This document shows positions 8,191 to 16,971 of a DNA stretch of 64,000 nucleotides, piece after piece. Origin of the DNA: Gordonia alkanivorans NBRC 16433 (GTDB lineage Bacteria > Actinomycetota > Actinomycetes > Mycobacteriales > Mycobacteriaceae); the NCBI RefSeq assembly GCF_000225505.1, contig NZ_BACI01000067.1, forward strand, positions 1 to 64,000, read 5' to 3'. The position numbers were made by a program, and so were the translations under genes. The notes under the pieces were generated by a model that worked only from the letters and a program-made list of their open reading frames with translations, was not told where the DNA came from and ran no database searches. Within the stretch, counting starts at the first letter, position 1. Each line of letters opens with the position of its first letter.

Positions 8191-9738
8191 GTGAACGAAG
8201 CGACGTCGATGGGCGTGTCGGCAGGCGCCGGCATGATCCACTACGTCCTGCTGACGCGTGACGATCTCGGCCGCAGCGTGGTGGATTCCCGCGTCATCGA
8301 CGTCGACCCGACCGACGGTCTCGACGGTGCGGGCCGCGTCAACGCCGGCATCGACGTCATGCTCGGCGCCGCCCGCGAGGCGGGCGCCCGGGTGGGTCCG
8401 ATCGGAGTGGCTGCCCGGACCGCCGCTCAACGACGCCACCTGCGATCGCGGGGGAGCGGCCCCCGTCGCCAGATCCGGTTGGTCGGCGAGGACGAGGCCG
8501 TGGTCGCCTACCTCGCCGACACCGGCGAGATCGATCGATTCTCCACCGCCGTCGTCGTCGACTGCGGCGACACCGGCATGTCGATCTACACCGTCGATCC
8601 GCGCAGTCGCCGGATCACGGGGGTCGAACGCTCGACGGTCCTCAGCGGACGTCGTCTCGACCGTGCCATCGCCGCGAACCTCACCGCCGACAATCCGTCG
8701 CTCGGGGACGCCGCGCGCAGCCGCGCCGGCCGCAGCGAGTTGCTCAGCGCCTGCCGGACGGCGAAAGAAGAGATCTCCTACGGACATTCGGGGTCCGGCG
8801 GTCCCTCGGTGGCACTCCCGGGCGGTGCCGGGCGGGTCGCGCTGACCGAATCCCATGTGGCGGACGCGGTGGCGCCGATGGTCCGCGAGGCGCGCGAGGT
8901 GTTCGACCGATACGTCGCCGAAGCGTCCGCCCGCGGAGTCGACCCCGATGCGGTGGTCTTCGTCGGCGGTCTCGCCAATCTCCCTGCGGTCCGCGACCTG
9001 GCCCGCGGCCACGACTTCGACACGGTCTGCCCGTCGACCCCGGAACTGGTCGCGGCGACTGGTGCGGCTCTCCTGGCCGGCGAAACCTATTCGGGCACTA
9101 CCCGGCTCGCCTTCATCGGCGGACAACGGCAGCGCGAGTGGCTGTCGGCCACACCGCTCGCGGTTGCGGGCGCGATCATCGCCGCGGCCCTGATCACCGT
9201 CTATGCGGTCAGCTCGTCGTTCGCCGAACGTCAGATCACCGAGCCGTCGTCGACGGTGAGTAGCGTCCCCGCCGCCGCCACGACGAGCGAGCAGAGCTCC
9301 GAGCCGGCGCCGACGACCACCTCGGCCCCGGTGACGCAGATCCCGGACCAGCCGGTCGAGCAGACCTACGAGCAGCCCACCCAACCGCTGCAACCGGTTG
9401 AGCCGCCGGCGTGGAACCAGCAGCCGGGCTGGGCCACCACCGAATTGCCGCCGACCGCGCCGTCGACCGGGACGAGCACACGCACGTTGTCGCCGTTCCC
9501 GTGGCCGACGCTGCCGTTCGCGCCGGGCTCGACACCCCCGATCCCGCCGACGCTGTTGCCCAAGGAGATCCGGCCGCGGAACACCACGCCGGCTCCGCCG
9601 CCGCTGACGCCGACACCGAACAGATCGGTACCCAATCGGTCGTCGGGGTCATCGCCTCGCGAAGAGACGCCGGAATCCGGAGCCGTGCGGACGGCACCAC
9701 CGGCGTCGTCGAGCACCCCGGTACCAGTCCCGCGCTGA
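8191..9738 (+). CDS. Membrane-anchored Hsp70/actin-like ATPase with Pro-rich outer tail
   Basis: 515 residues. The N-terminal ~300 residues look like an Hsp70/actin-type nucleotide-binding fold: phosphate-1-like GVSAGAGMIHYVLL near residue 8, phosphate-2-like VVVDCGDTGMSIYTVD near 122, and adenosine-motif-like VVFVGGLANLPAVRDL near 253. There is no substrate-binding or lid domain as in DnaK. A single transmembrane helix (about 317-343) follows, then about 170 residues rich in Pro, Thr and Ser, predicted to lie outside the membrane. The GTG start at 8191 is one option; an ATG at 8209 (MGVSAGAG) is equally plausible. It is convergent with metX. The role is unknown; it could be an envelope-associated sensor or scaffold. 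Confidence 0.72.
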   Translation: MNEATSMGVSAGAGMIHYVLLTRDDLGRSVVDSRVIDVDPTDGLDGAGRVNAGIDVMLGAAREAGARVGPIGVAARTAAQRRHLRSRGSGPRRQIRLVGEDEAVVAYLADTGEIDRFSTAVVVDCGDTGMSIYTVDPRSRRITGVERSTVLSGRRLDRAIAANLTADNPSLGDAARSRAGRSELLSACRTAKEEISYGHSGSGGPSVALPGGAGRVALTESHVADAVAPMVREAREVFDRYVAEASARGVDPDAVVFVGGLANLPAVRDLARGHDFDTVCPSTPELVAATGAALLAGETYSGTTRLAFIGGQRQREWLSATPLAVAGAIIAAALITVYAVSSSFAERQITEPSSTVSSVPAAATTSEQSSEPAPTTTSAPVTQIPDQPVEQTYEQPTQPLQPVEPPAWNQQPGWATTELPPTAPSTGTSTRTLSPFPWPTLPFAPGSTPPIPPTLLPKEIRPRNTTPAPPPLTPTPNRSVPNRSSGSSPREETPESGAVRTAPPASSSTPVPVPR

Positions 9739-9748
9739 GCGCAGACGG

Positions 9749-9763
9749 CCGGTTTCAGACCGG
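9749..9763. terminator. Weak hairpin between convergent genes
   Basis: CCGGT-TTCAG-ACCGG forms a five-base-pair hairpin in the 41-base gap between the Hsp70-like gene and convergent metX. There is no T tract on either strand, so termination here is only possible. Confidence 0.28.
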
Positions 9764-9779
9764 GGAGGATCCCGAAAAG

Positions 9780-10928
9780 TCAGGCGTCGCGGCGAGCGAG
9801 CTCGACCGTGCGCTTGAGCAGGTCGCTGATGGCGTCGAATTCGGTGAGGAAGCCGTCGTGTCCGGTGTCGGAGCGCACGACCTGCAAACCGCCGACACAG
9901 TTGCCCAGTTCTTCGGCGAGCTCGGCCTGTAACCGCAACGGATACAGGCGATCCGAGTCAATTCCGCCGACGATGACCGGGACCTTGCACTCGTTGAGCG
10001 CCTTCTGCACGCCGCCGCGGTTGCGGCCGACGTCGTGATGGTTGAGGACCTCGGTGAGCACCACGTAGCTGCCTGGATCGAAGCGCTGCATCAGCTTCGA
10101 CGCCTGGTGCTCGAGGTAGCTCTGGACGGCGTACCGGCCGCCGAGCAGCGGCTGCTCGTCGCCCTGCGGTTCGTTGGCGAAGCGCTCGTCGAGTTCGGGC
10201 TCGCTGCGGTACGACAGATGCGCGATCTGACGGGCGATGCCCATCCCGGTCAGCGGCGTCTGGCCGGTTCCGTGGTAGTTGCCGCCGTGCCAGGCCGGGT
10301 CGGACTTGATGGCGGCGATCTGAGTGGTCTGGATGCCGATCTGGTCGGCGGTGGCGCGGGCACCGACGGCCAGCACCAGTGCGCTGCGAACGCGCTCCGG
10401 GTATTCGATGGCCCATTCGAGTGCGCGGGCCCCGCCCATCGATCCGCCGAGAACGGCTCCGACGCTGCGGATTCCGAGGCGGTCGAGGAGCGCGACCTCG
10501 GCGCGGACCTGGTCGAGCACGGTGATCTGCGGGAAGCGTGATCCCCAGGGCCGACCGTCGGAGGCGAGAGACCCGGGACCGGTCGATCCCTTGCACCCAC
10601 CGAGCACGTTGGCCGAGATGACGCACCACTCGTCGGTGTCGATGGCCTGGCCCGGGCCGATGAGGCCGTCCCACCAGCCGGGTGTCTCGTGCTCGGCGTC
10701 GGCGGGACCGGTGACATGGGAGTCGCCGGTGAGTGCGTGCAGGGTGAGGATGACGTTGTCGCGGGACGGCGACAACGTCCCCCAGCGCTGGAACGCCAGG
10801 GTGACGTTGTCGATCCGTTCACCGCTGTCGAGAGGCAGCGAGCCGATGCTCATGCCGACGAGCTTCCCGTCCGGGACCGATTCCCAGTCGGGCTGATCAG
10901 ACGCTTGCGCGTTCAGGTCGATACTCAC
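9780..10928 (-). CDS. metX: Homoserine O-acetyltransferase MetX
   Basis: Transfers acetyl from acetyl-CoA to homoserine, the first committed step of methionine synthesis. An alpha/beta hydrolase of 382 residues. [25 protein letters not shown] and [12 protein letters not shown] are family-typical; the nucleophile serine lies in [13 protein letters not shown], with the acid and His in the C-terminal [11 protein letters not shown] and DTGHDGFL. The GTG at 10928 (VSIDLNAQ) is preferred, being 22 bases after the metY stop with AGGTGAGG upstream. It forms an operon with metY behind the SAM-IV riboswitch and corresponds to Rv3341 by memory. Confidence 0.95.
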   Translation of the reverse strand: MSIDLNAQASDQPDWESVPDGKLVGMSIGSLPLDSGERIDNVTLAFQRWGTLSPSRDNVILTLHALTGDSHVTGPADAEHETPGWWDGLIGPGQAIDTDEWCVISANVLGGCKGSTGPGSLASDGRPWGSRFPQITVLDQVRAEVALLDRLGIRSVGAVLGGSMGGARALEWAIEYPERVRSALVLAVGARATADQIGIQTTQIAAIKSDPAWHGGNYHGTGQTPLTGMGIARQIAHLSYRSEPELDERFANEPQGDEQPLLGGRYAVQSYLEHQASKLMQRFDPGSYVVLTEVLNHHDVGRNRGGVQKALNECKVPVIVGGIDSDRLYPLRLQAELAEELGNCVGGLQVVRSDTGHDGFLTEFDAISDLLKRTVELARRDA

Positions 10929-10950
10929 CGACAAAACTGCCTCACCTGTC

Positions 10951-12273
10951 CTATTTGGCGGCTGCGAAGCCCTGTTCGAGATCCGCCAGGATGTCGTCGA
11001 TTCCCTCGATGCCCACGGCCAGGCGCACCAGGCCCGGGGTGACACCCGCGGCGAGCTGCTCCTCGGGGGTCAGCTGGCTGTGGGTGGTCGAGGCCGGATG
11101 GATGACCAGCGAACGGACGTCGCCGATGTTCGCCACATGGCTGTGCAGGCTCAGGGCGTCGACGAACTTCTTGCCCGCGTCCACACCGCCGTTGATCTCG
11201 AAGGCGATGATCGCACCCTGGCCCTTGGGGGCGAGTTCCTGGCCGCGCTGGTACCACGGCGAGGACTCGAGGCCGGCGTAGGCGACGGACTCGACCTGCG
11301 CGTGACCCTCGAGGAACTTCGCGACCTTCTGCGCGTTGGCGACGTGGCGCTCGATGCGCAAGCTCAGGGTCTCGAGGCCCTGGGCGAGCAGGAAGGCGTT
11401 GAACGGTGCGATGGCGGCACCGGTGTCGCGCAGCCACTGGACGCGGGCCTTGAGCGCGAAGGCCGGGGCGCCGAGGTCGGCGAACACCGCACCGTGGTAG
11501 CTCGGGTCCGGGGTGGTGAAGCCGGGGAACAGGTCTTCACCGTCACGCTGGACGCGCCAGTCGAAGGTGCCGCCGTCGACGATCACGCCGCCGATCGCGG
11601 TGCCGTGTCCGCCGATGTACTTGGTGGCCGAGTGGACGACGACGTCGGCGCCGTGGGCCAGCGGGTTGATCAGGTACGGGGTGGCGACGGTGTTGTCGAT
11701 GATCAGCGGCAGGCCGTTGCGGTGTGCGACCTCGGAGATGCCCTTGATGTCGAGGATCTCGTTGTTGGGGTTGGAGATCGACTCGCCGTACAGCGCTCGG
11801 GTGTTGTCCTTGATGGCCGCCTGCCACGACGCGGGATCCTCGGGATCCTCGACGAAGCTCACCTCGATGCCCAGCTTCGGCAGGGTGTAGTGGAAGAGGT
11901 TGTAGGTGCCGCCGTACAGACGCGGGCTCGACACCACGTGACCGCCGGTTTCGACGATGTTCAGGATCGAGTAGGTCTCGGCAGCCTGACCCGACGACAC
12001 GAGCAGGGCCGCGACGCCACCCTCCAGGGCCGCGATCCGCTGCTCGACCGCGTCCTGGGTCGGGTTCATGATGCGGGTGTAGATGTTGCCCGGCTCCGCG
12101 AGACCGAAGAGGTTCGCCGCGTGCTGCGTGTCGTTGAAGACGTAGGAGGTGGTCTGGTAGATCGGCAGCGCCCGGGCGTTCGTGGTTGCGTCGGCGGCCT
12201 GGCCTACGTGGATCTGCTTGGTCTCGAAGCTCCACGTGTCGGCTGGATTGGTGCCTTCGTTGGCATCAGACAT
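10951..12273 (-). CDS. metY: O-acetylhomoserine sulfhydrylase MetY
   Basis: PLP enzyme that replaces the acetyl group of O-acetylhomoserine with sulfide to make homocysteine. The 440 residues and the motifs [32 protein letters not shown], and the PLP lysine in [14 protein letters not shown] are typical of the Cys/Met-metabolism PLP family, MetY branch (named metC, Rv3340, in M. tuberculosis). It is the first gene of the metY-metX operon; the ATG at 12273 follows the SAM-IV riboswitch by about 50 bases. Confidence 0.95.
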   Translation of the reverse strand: MSDANEGTNPADTWSFETKQIHVGQAADATTNARALPIYQTTSYVFNDTQHAANLFGLAEPGNIYTRIMNPTQDAVEQRIAALEGGVAALLVSSGQAAETYSILNIVETGGHVVSSPRLYGGTYNLFHYTLPKLGIEVSFVEDPEDPASWQAAIKDNTRALYGESISNPNNEILDIKGISEVAHRNGLPLIIDNTVATPYLINPLAHGADVVVHSATKYIGGHGTAIGGVIVDGGTFDWRVQRDGEDLFPGFTTPDPSYHGAVFADLGAPAFALKARVQWLRDTGAAIAPFNAFLLAQGLETLSLRIERHVANAQKVAKFLEGHAQVESVAYAGLESSPWYQRGQELAPKGQGAIIAFEINGGVDAGKKFVDALSLHSHVANIGDVRSLVIHPASTTHSQLTPEEQLAAGVTPGLVRLAVGIEGIDDILADLEQGFAAAK

Positions 12274-12322
12274 GACTGTTGATCACTTTCTACGGTCGGC
12301 AGGGCCAAACTCGACCCTGTTG

Positions 12323-12458
12323 GGGTCCGACCTTCGGACCCGCGCTTGCCGGGGCTTCGCTTCCGCGATCCCACAACCCGGTCATCACCCGGAGCACCCC
12401 ACCGCGGTTGGAGGGTTGCCGATCAGCAAGCCGGGGCTTGTCGCTGATACTCATGACC
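12323..12458 (-). promoter_or_regulatory. SAM-IV riboswitch upstream of metY-metX
   Basis: Read on the minus strand, the RNA begins GGTCATGAGTATCAGCGACA and continues with CAAGCCCCGGCTTGCTGATC, GGCAACCCTCCAACCGCGG, GGGGTGCTCCGGGTGATGACC and GCGGGTCC. These are the conserved SAM-binding core and pairing elements of the actinobacterial SAM-IV class, in the right order, and the 5' GGTCAT pairs with the later ATGACC. A GGGTCCG...CGGACCC hairpin (12324-12342) closes the 3' side. SAM-IV aptamers precede the same gene in mycobacteria. Binding of SAM is expected to lower metY-metX expression. Confidence 0.9.
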
Positions 12459-12469
12459 TGGCGACAAGG

Positions 12470-12475
12470 ATATAA
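12470..12475 (-). promoter_or_regulatory. -10 element of the metY operon
   Basis: TTATAT on the minus strand lies 11 bases before the first base of the SAM-IV core, the expected place for the promoter that transcribes the riboswitch. A clear -35 hexamer is not evident. Confidence 0.4.
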
Positions 12476-12731
12476 CACGGATGTGAGTGCCAGAGAACCC
12501 TCCCGGTCACGCCGAATCGAACTCTTCATCAGCGTTCCGAAACGTGTACTGAGCGTGTCCTCCGAGCGGTTGAAATCGGTAGATGTTCAGCGTGAATCGC
12601 CAGTACAAGATCATTAGCAGTTCTCAGCGTCCTGTCAGGTTCGCTTCGATGCCCTAACGTTCGGGTCAATCCCGGCGGAGGACGCCTCTTCATCCCTGAA
12701 GCGTGTCCGGGTGTGGTGAGGAGTGGGCCTC

Positions 12732-14654
12732 ATGAAGGCAATGAAGCATCTCAGGTCGCGTCGGACGTCGTTTCTGATCGCAACCGCGACCGGCGTGGCG
12801 GTGGCCGCGTCTTTCGGCCTGGTCGGCGGGGTCCCCGAGGCGAAGGCGGACTCGTGCGGCGCGGGCGCGGTCGTCATCGTGGGCGGCACCAACGACCCGG
12901 AGGGGCAGTACCTCGTCGGCGTGAAACAGCGCTACACAGGGCTCGGGCCCGACAATCAGCCCGATCCGAACTCGCCGTACGCCAGCGACAACGCCTACCA
13001 GGTCATCTATGCGGACTATCCGACGACCCTGTGGCCACTGGGTGCGACGGGATACGACTCGAGCGTCGCGCAGGGGACCGCAGCGACCAAGTCGACGATC
13101 GCCGGCTACCAGTCGCAGTGCCAGGGCAAGCCCGTCGTCGTGGCCGGGTACTCGCAGGGCGCCCGTGTGGCCGGTGACGTGCTGTCCGAGATCGGGAACG
13201 GCACGGCCGGTGAGGTCGTCGCGATCGACGAGAACGGTGAACCGTTGCTCGACGACGACGGCAACCCGGTGATGGTGACCATCGACCCGGATGTCATCAG
13301 CGGCGAGCTGTACTCCGATCCGCGACGTGCCGGGGACAAGACCGGGCGGGGTATCGAGCTGTCGATGATCGGTGTGATCCCAGGTCTGACGATGTCTGGG
13401 CCGCGCGGCGCGAACGGTGCGGATGCGGGGTTCGGAACGGTGTCCGATCGGGTGGTGTCGGTGTGCATCGACGGCGACCCCATCTGTGACCTGCCGGATC
13501 CGCTGTACGACCCCATCGGTGCCATCGACGGCATCCTCGGATACCAGACGAAGCACTTCCTCTACCCGTACGCGATGTATCGCGACCCCGCGTCGCAGTG
13601 GGCGACGCGGCCGGTCTCGTGCAGCGGCGCGGGGACCGCGACCGGGACGGTCTGCATGGTGGGGGCGAAGTCCGCTTTCGCCGAGTTGGTCCAGGGCTGG
13701 GCGAACGACCTCGGGTACACCGGCGAGATCGGCGACTTCCTGTCCGGTCGTCCGACGATCGGCCTCCCGCTGGGCATCACCTTGGCCAACCTGCAGCCCG
13801 TCGTCCGTCTGGTCCAGGGATTCCTGCCCCCGCTGCCGCAACTCGGTTACGGCGCCTACCTGCCCGACCTCTTCGTGTTCGAGGACATCCTGCAGGGCAT
13901 CGTCAGTCTGTCCCCGGCACGACTCATGCGTGGTGTGAATGCTCTCGCCGCGAGTGTGCGCAGCATCGTGCTGCTGCCGGTGAACTTCGTGCGGTACTGG
14001 GCGGGCGCGATCGTCGGACCGTCGGTCACCTCGCAACCGAACACCCTTTCGGTGGTCGCCGACGATGACTCCTCTGCATCGGTGGCTCTCGCCCGGTTCG
14101 TCGCCGCCGCCGCCGACGATCCCGAGACCACTGCACCGGAGGTCGAGGCACCGGTCCGCGGTACCGATACGCCTGAGGTCACCGAGGTGGCCGGCGGTCC
14201 GTCGAGCGGCGACTCCTCGGCGGGTCCGGACACCTCGTCGCCCGCGCCGGCGGTCGGCGACGACAACACCCCGGCCGGCGGTGGAGACGGCACCGACCCG
14301 TCGACCGGCGGCAGCGATCCGGGCGTCACGCGGTCGGAGATCGACTCGTCGGACGGACCGTCGTCGGATGGCGGCAGCCCGGGTTCGGGTGGTCCCGACG
14401 GCGACACCGGCGATTCCGGCAGCACCGATTCCGGGACCTCGGACTCGGGTGGCTCGGACGCGGGCGGTTCCGGCAGCGGCGGCTCGGGCTCTGGCGGTTC
14501 CGGTGGAACGGACTCGAGTAGTTCGGGTGACAGCGACAGCAGCAGCGGTGGCTCGAACTCGGACTCCGGCAGCGGCTCGAATTCGAGCAGCAGCAGTTCC
14601 GGTGGCAGCGGTGGCGGCTCGGACAGCTCGAGCGGTGGTTCCGGCTCGGAGTGA
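12732..14654 (+). CDS. Secreted PE-PPE-domain alpha/beta hydrolase with Ser/Gly-rich tail
   Basis: About 640 residues. A signal peptide (MKAMKHLRSRRTSF, then a hydrophobic stretch ending GGVPEAKA before DS) directs export. The mature part resembles the PE-PPE (pfam08237-like) serine hydrolase fold: VVIVGGTNDPEG, YPTTLWPL, the nucleophile elbow VAGYSQGARVAGD, and the late Asp and His in CIDGDPICDLPDP and GYQTKHFLYPYAMY. Such enzymes act as lipid esterases or cutinase-like hydrolases, or as acyltransferases. The last ~190 residues are almost only Ser, Gly, Asp, Pro and Thr and look like a surface stalk. The ATG at 12732 is preferred over a GTG at 12723 because GTGAGGAG sits at proper distance. 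Neighbours do not reveal a substrate. Confidence 0.8.
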   Translation: MKAMKHLRSRRTSFLIATATGVAVAASFGLVGGVPEAKADSCGAGAVVIVGGTNDPEGQYLVGVKQRYTGLGPDNQPDPNSPYASDNAYQVIYADYPTTLWPLGATGYDSSVAQGTAATKSTIAGYQSQCQGKPVVVAGYSQGARVAGDVLSEIGNGTAGEVVAIDENGEPLLDDDGNPVMVTIDPDVISGELYSDPRRAGDKTGRGIELSMIGVIPGLTMSGPRGANGADAGFGTVSDRVVSVCIDGDPICDLPDPLYDPIGAIDGILGYQTKHFLYPYAMYRDPASQWATRPVSCSGAGTATGTVCMVGAKSAFAELVQGWANDLGYTGEIGDFLSGRPTIGLPLGITLANLQPVVRLVQGFLPPLPQLGYGAYLPDLFVFEDILQGIVSLSPARLMRGVNALAASVRSIVLLPVNFVRYWAGAIVGPSVTSQPNTLSVVADDDSSASVALARFVAAAADDPETTAPEVEAPVRGTDTPEVTEVAGGPSSGDSSAGPDTSSPAPAVGDDNTPAGGGDGTDPSTGGSDPGVTRSEIDSSDGPSSDGGSPGSGGPDGDTGDSGSTDSGTSDSGGSDAGGSGSGGSGSGGSGGTDSSSSGDSDSSSGGSNSDSGSGSNSSSSSSGGSGGGSDSSSGGSGSE

Positions 14655-14744
14655 GCGCTGGACGACGGGTCGTCGCTCGTCGTGTGAACGAACTCACCGG
14701 CCGTAGGGGGAATGGTGGTGTCGGAGGGCCGGTTGGCATGAGGC

Positions 14745-16016
14745 GTGCCTGAAGCCCCCACGACGACCGCCGGTGCCCCGGACGACCTCGCTCTCAACGC
14801 GCTCGACGACGCGGCGTCGAACGTCGAACATCGTTCGTCGGGGATCTCGGGTCGTGGCCGCCGGCTGACGATCCTCGCGCTCGCCCTGGGCGGTTTCGGT
14901 ATCGGAACCACCGAGTTCGTCGCGATGGGTCTGCTACCGAACATCGCCGGTTCCCTCGGCGTCTCCGAGCCCACCGCCGGTCATGTCATCTCCGCCTACG
15001 CACTCGGCGTGGTGGTGGGCGCTCCGCTGATCGCGGCGCTCACCGCGCGGATGTCGCGGCGGGTTCTCCTGATCGCCCTGATGGTGGCGTTCACGATCGG
15101 CAACCTCGCCACGGTCCTGGCGCCGTCGTACGGACTCCTTCTCGTGGCGCGGTTCGTCGCCGGTCTTCCGCACGGTGCGTACTTCGGCGTCGCGGCACTG
15201 GTCGCCGCGCACCTCGCCGGTCCGCGTCATCGCGCCAAGGCGGTCGGGCAGGTGATGCTCGGTCTCTCGGTCGCGAACGTCGTCGGCGTACCGGCGGCGG
15301 CCTGGCTGGGGGAGACGTTCGGGTGGCGCACCGCGTTCGCGATCGTCGTCGCCATCGGCATCGCGACCGTCGTGTCACTGGTCCGTGTGCTCCCGAGCCT
15401 GTCCGGCATGACGATCACCGACCCGCTGACCGAACTCGGCGCGCTTCGGCGATCTCAGGTGTGGTTCACGCTGGTGATCGGTGTCGTCGGCTTCGGCGGG
15501 ATGTTCGCCTTCTACACGTACCTGAACTCGGCTCTCACCTCGGTGACGGGGCTGCCGGTCTCGATCGTGCCGATCGCCCTGATGCTGTACGGCCTGGGCA
15601 TGGTGACCGGCAACTTCGTCGGCGGCTGGGCGGCCGACCGCAACGTCTCGACCGCGATCCTCGCCGGATTGTCCACCAGTGCGGTGGCGCTCGCCGCCTT
15701 CGCCGTACTCGCCGAGAATGCGTGGGCGGCACTGATACTCACGTACCTCGTCGCGCTGACCGGAACGACGATGATCCCCGCGCTACAGACACGTCTGATG
15801 GACGTCGCAGCCGACGCCCAGACGTTGGCCGCCGCCCTCAATCACTCGGCGCTCAACATCGCCAATGCCGCGGGCGCGTTCCTCGGAGGCGTGGTCGTCG
15901 GTGCCGGATGGGGATTCCTGTCACCGGCGGTGATCGGCGCGGTCCTCGCTGTCGGCGGCATCGCGGTCGCTGTCGTCGCGTTCATGACGGCGCGCCGCCG
16001 CCCGGTCCCCGCCTGA
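14745..16016 (+). CDS. MFS transporter, DHA1 family efflux permease
   Basis: 423 residues with about 12 hydrophobic segments after a 40-residue polar N terminus. GGFGIGTTEFVAMGLLPNIA in helix 1 and ARFVAGLPHGAYFGVAALVAA are typical of the AraJ/NepI/CmlA-like sugar, nucleoside or drug efflux group of the DHA1 family. Proton-driven export is expected; the substrate cannot be read. GTG start. It ends 10 bases before the convergent bacterioferritin gene. Confidence 0.85.
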   Translation: MPEAPTTTAGAPDDLALNALDDAASNVEHRSSGISGRGRRLTILALALGGFGIGTTEFVAMGLLPNIAGSLGVSEPTAGHVISAYALGVVVGAPLIAALTARMSRRVLLIALMVAFTIGNLATVLAPSYGLLLVARFVAGLPHGAYFGVAALVAAHLAGPRHRAKAVGQVMLGLSVANVVGVPAAAWLGETFGWRTAFAIVVAIGIATVVSLVRVLPSLSGMTITDPLTELGALRRSQVWFTLVIGVVGFGGMFAFYTYLNSALTSVTGLPVSIVPIALMLYGLGMVTGNFVGGWAADRNVSTAILAGLSTSAVALAAFAVLAENAWAALILTYLVALTGTTMIPALQTRLMDVAADAQTLAAALNHSALNIANAAGAFLGGVVVGAGWGFLSPAVIGAVLAVGGIAVAVVAFMTARRRPVPA

Positions 16017-16026
16017 GCGCGGAACG

Positions 16027-16512
16027 TCAGCCGTTGGTCGGCGGCGTCGCCATCGTCTTCGACAGGTAGAGCGGTTCGCCGATCTTGTTGATCAGCTCGA
16101 GCTGGGTTTCGAGGTAGTCGATGTGCTCTTCCTCCTCGGCGAGGATCTTCTCGAGGAGGTTCGCGCTGGTGATGTCGCCGTTCTCGCGGCACATCGCGAC
16201 GCCCGGGCGCAGTCGTTCGACGACCTCGACCTCGATCGCCATGTCCGACTCGAACTGTTCGCGGATGGACTGACCGATGCGCAGCGGCAGCAGACGCTGG
16301 TAGTTGGGCAGCGCGTCGAGGAAGAGGATGCGGTCGGTGAGGATCTCGGCGTGCGTCATCTCCTCGATGGACTCGGCGCGCGTCTTGGCCGCGATCTCCG
16401 TGAGACCCCAGCTCTCCTGCATCTTCGCGTGGAGGAAGTACTGGTTGATCGCGGTGAGCTCGCTCGTGAGCTGCTCGTTGAGCAGTGCAATGACCTCGTC
16501 GTCGCCACGCAT
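16027..16512 (-). CDS. bfr: Bacterioferritin
   Basis: 24-mer heme-containing iron store; oxidises Fe(II) and deposits a ferric mineral in its cavity. The 161 residues carry the full ferroxidase set at canonical positions (E18, E51, H54, then Glu and EEEEHIDYLE in helices C and D) and the heme ligand M52 in SIEEMTHAE. It lies next to bfd, whose product reduces stored iron for release. An interrupted inverted repeat (GTTAGC 16526-16531, GCTAAC 16552-16557) sits just upstream, but no good IdeR box is seen. Confidence 0.95.
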   Translation of the reverse strand: MRGDDEVIALLNEQLTSELTAINQYFLHAKMQESWGLTEIAAKTRAESIEEMTHAEILTDRILFLDALPNYQRLLPLRIGQSIREQFESDMAIEVEVVERLRPGVAMCRENGDITSANLLEKILAEEEEHIDYLETQLELINKIGEPLYLSKTMATPPTNG

Positions 16513-16619
16513 ATGACAGCCTCCCGTTAGCCGGACAATCGTAGTGATGAAGCTAACACGGCAAAACGCCCCGCGCGCGTACTCGGGCGAGGTTGTTGCT
16601 GGAGTTGTCTGATGTCAGG

Positions 16620-16802
16620 TCATGCAGCGCTCGTCGAGGTGGCCAGCCTTTCGCTCAGGATGCTGTCGAGTTTCTCCAGGCAGGTTCCGCAGCCCTCGCC
16701 CGCGCCGCAGCGGTCGCTGATGTCGTCGATGGTGTAGGCACCGGCATCGCAGTGCTCGTGGACCTCGTCGACGGTGACAGCGCGGCAAATACAAACGAAC
16801 AT
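16620..16802 (-). CDS. bfd: Bacterioferritin-associated ferredoxin Bfd
   Basis: 60-residue [2Fe-2S] protein with cysteines at C4, C6, C38 and C41, exactly the E. coli Bfd ligand positions (MFVCIC, GCGTC). It passes electrons to the bacterioferritin heme to mobilise stored iron. It is transcribed just upstream of bfr on the same strand. Two IdeR/DtxR-like boxes precede it, so it should be repressed when iron is plentiful, as for Bfd in other bacteria. Confidence 0.9.
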   Translation of the reverse strand: MFVCICRAVTVDEVHEHCDAGAYTIDDISDRCGAGEGCGTCLEKLDSILSERLATSTSAA

Positions 16803-16827
16803 CTTCGGACCTAACGTAGTGCCTGGA

Positions 16828-16846
16828 TTAGGTAATGCTTACATAT
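16828..16846. promoter_or_regulatory. IdeR/DtxR-type iron box upstream of bfd
   Basis: TTAGGTAATGCTTACATAT matches the 19-base IdeR consensus TWAGGTWAGSCTWACCTWA at 16 positions. It lies 26 bases before the bfd start, in the expected promoter area. Confidence 0.62.
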
Positions 16847-16861
16847 CTCTCCCGGGATGCA

Positions 16862-16880
16862 CAAGGGTTGCCTTACCTCT
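16862..16880. promoter_or_regulatory. Second, weaker IdeR-like box
   Basis: CAAGGGTTGCCTTACCTCT matches the IdeR consensus at 14 of 19 positions, with a good right half (CCTTACCT). It is 15 bases beyond the first box, between divergent bfd and xthA. Confidence 0.4.
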
Positions 16881-16934
16881 TTTTCGTCTCAATCCGAGAC
16901 GTCGGGAACCGTCCGCGAAGAAGGCTTGCGGGCG

Positions 16935-16971
16935 TTGGTCTGTCGGACCGCATCCGTAGGATGTGGCCCCG
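16935..16971 (+). promoter_or_regulatory. xthA promoter, probably leaderless
   Basis: TTGGTC (16935-16940) and TAGGAT (16957-16962) with a 16-base spacer, followed eight bases later by the GTG at 16971. The transcript would begin at or next to the start codon. Confidence 0.5.

Noticed and set aside
14380-14650. Ser/Gly codon repeats as a DNA repeat array
   Set aside because: Units are irregular in length and sequence and are explained by the low-complexity protein tail.
16526-16557. GTTAGC...GCTAAC as an IdeR box for bfr
   Set aside because: The halves are separated by 20 bases, unlike the compact 19-base IdeR site, so I list it only as a remark under bfr.
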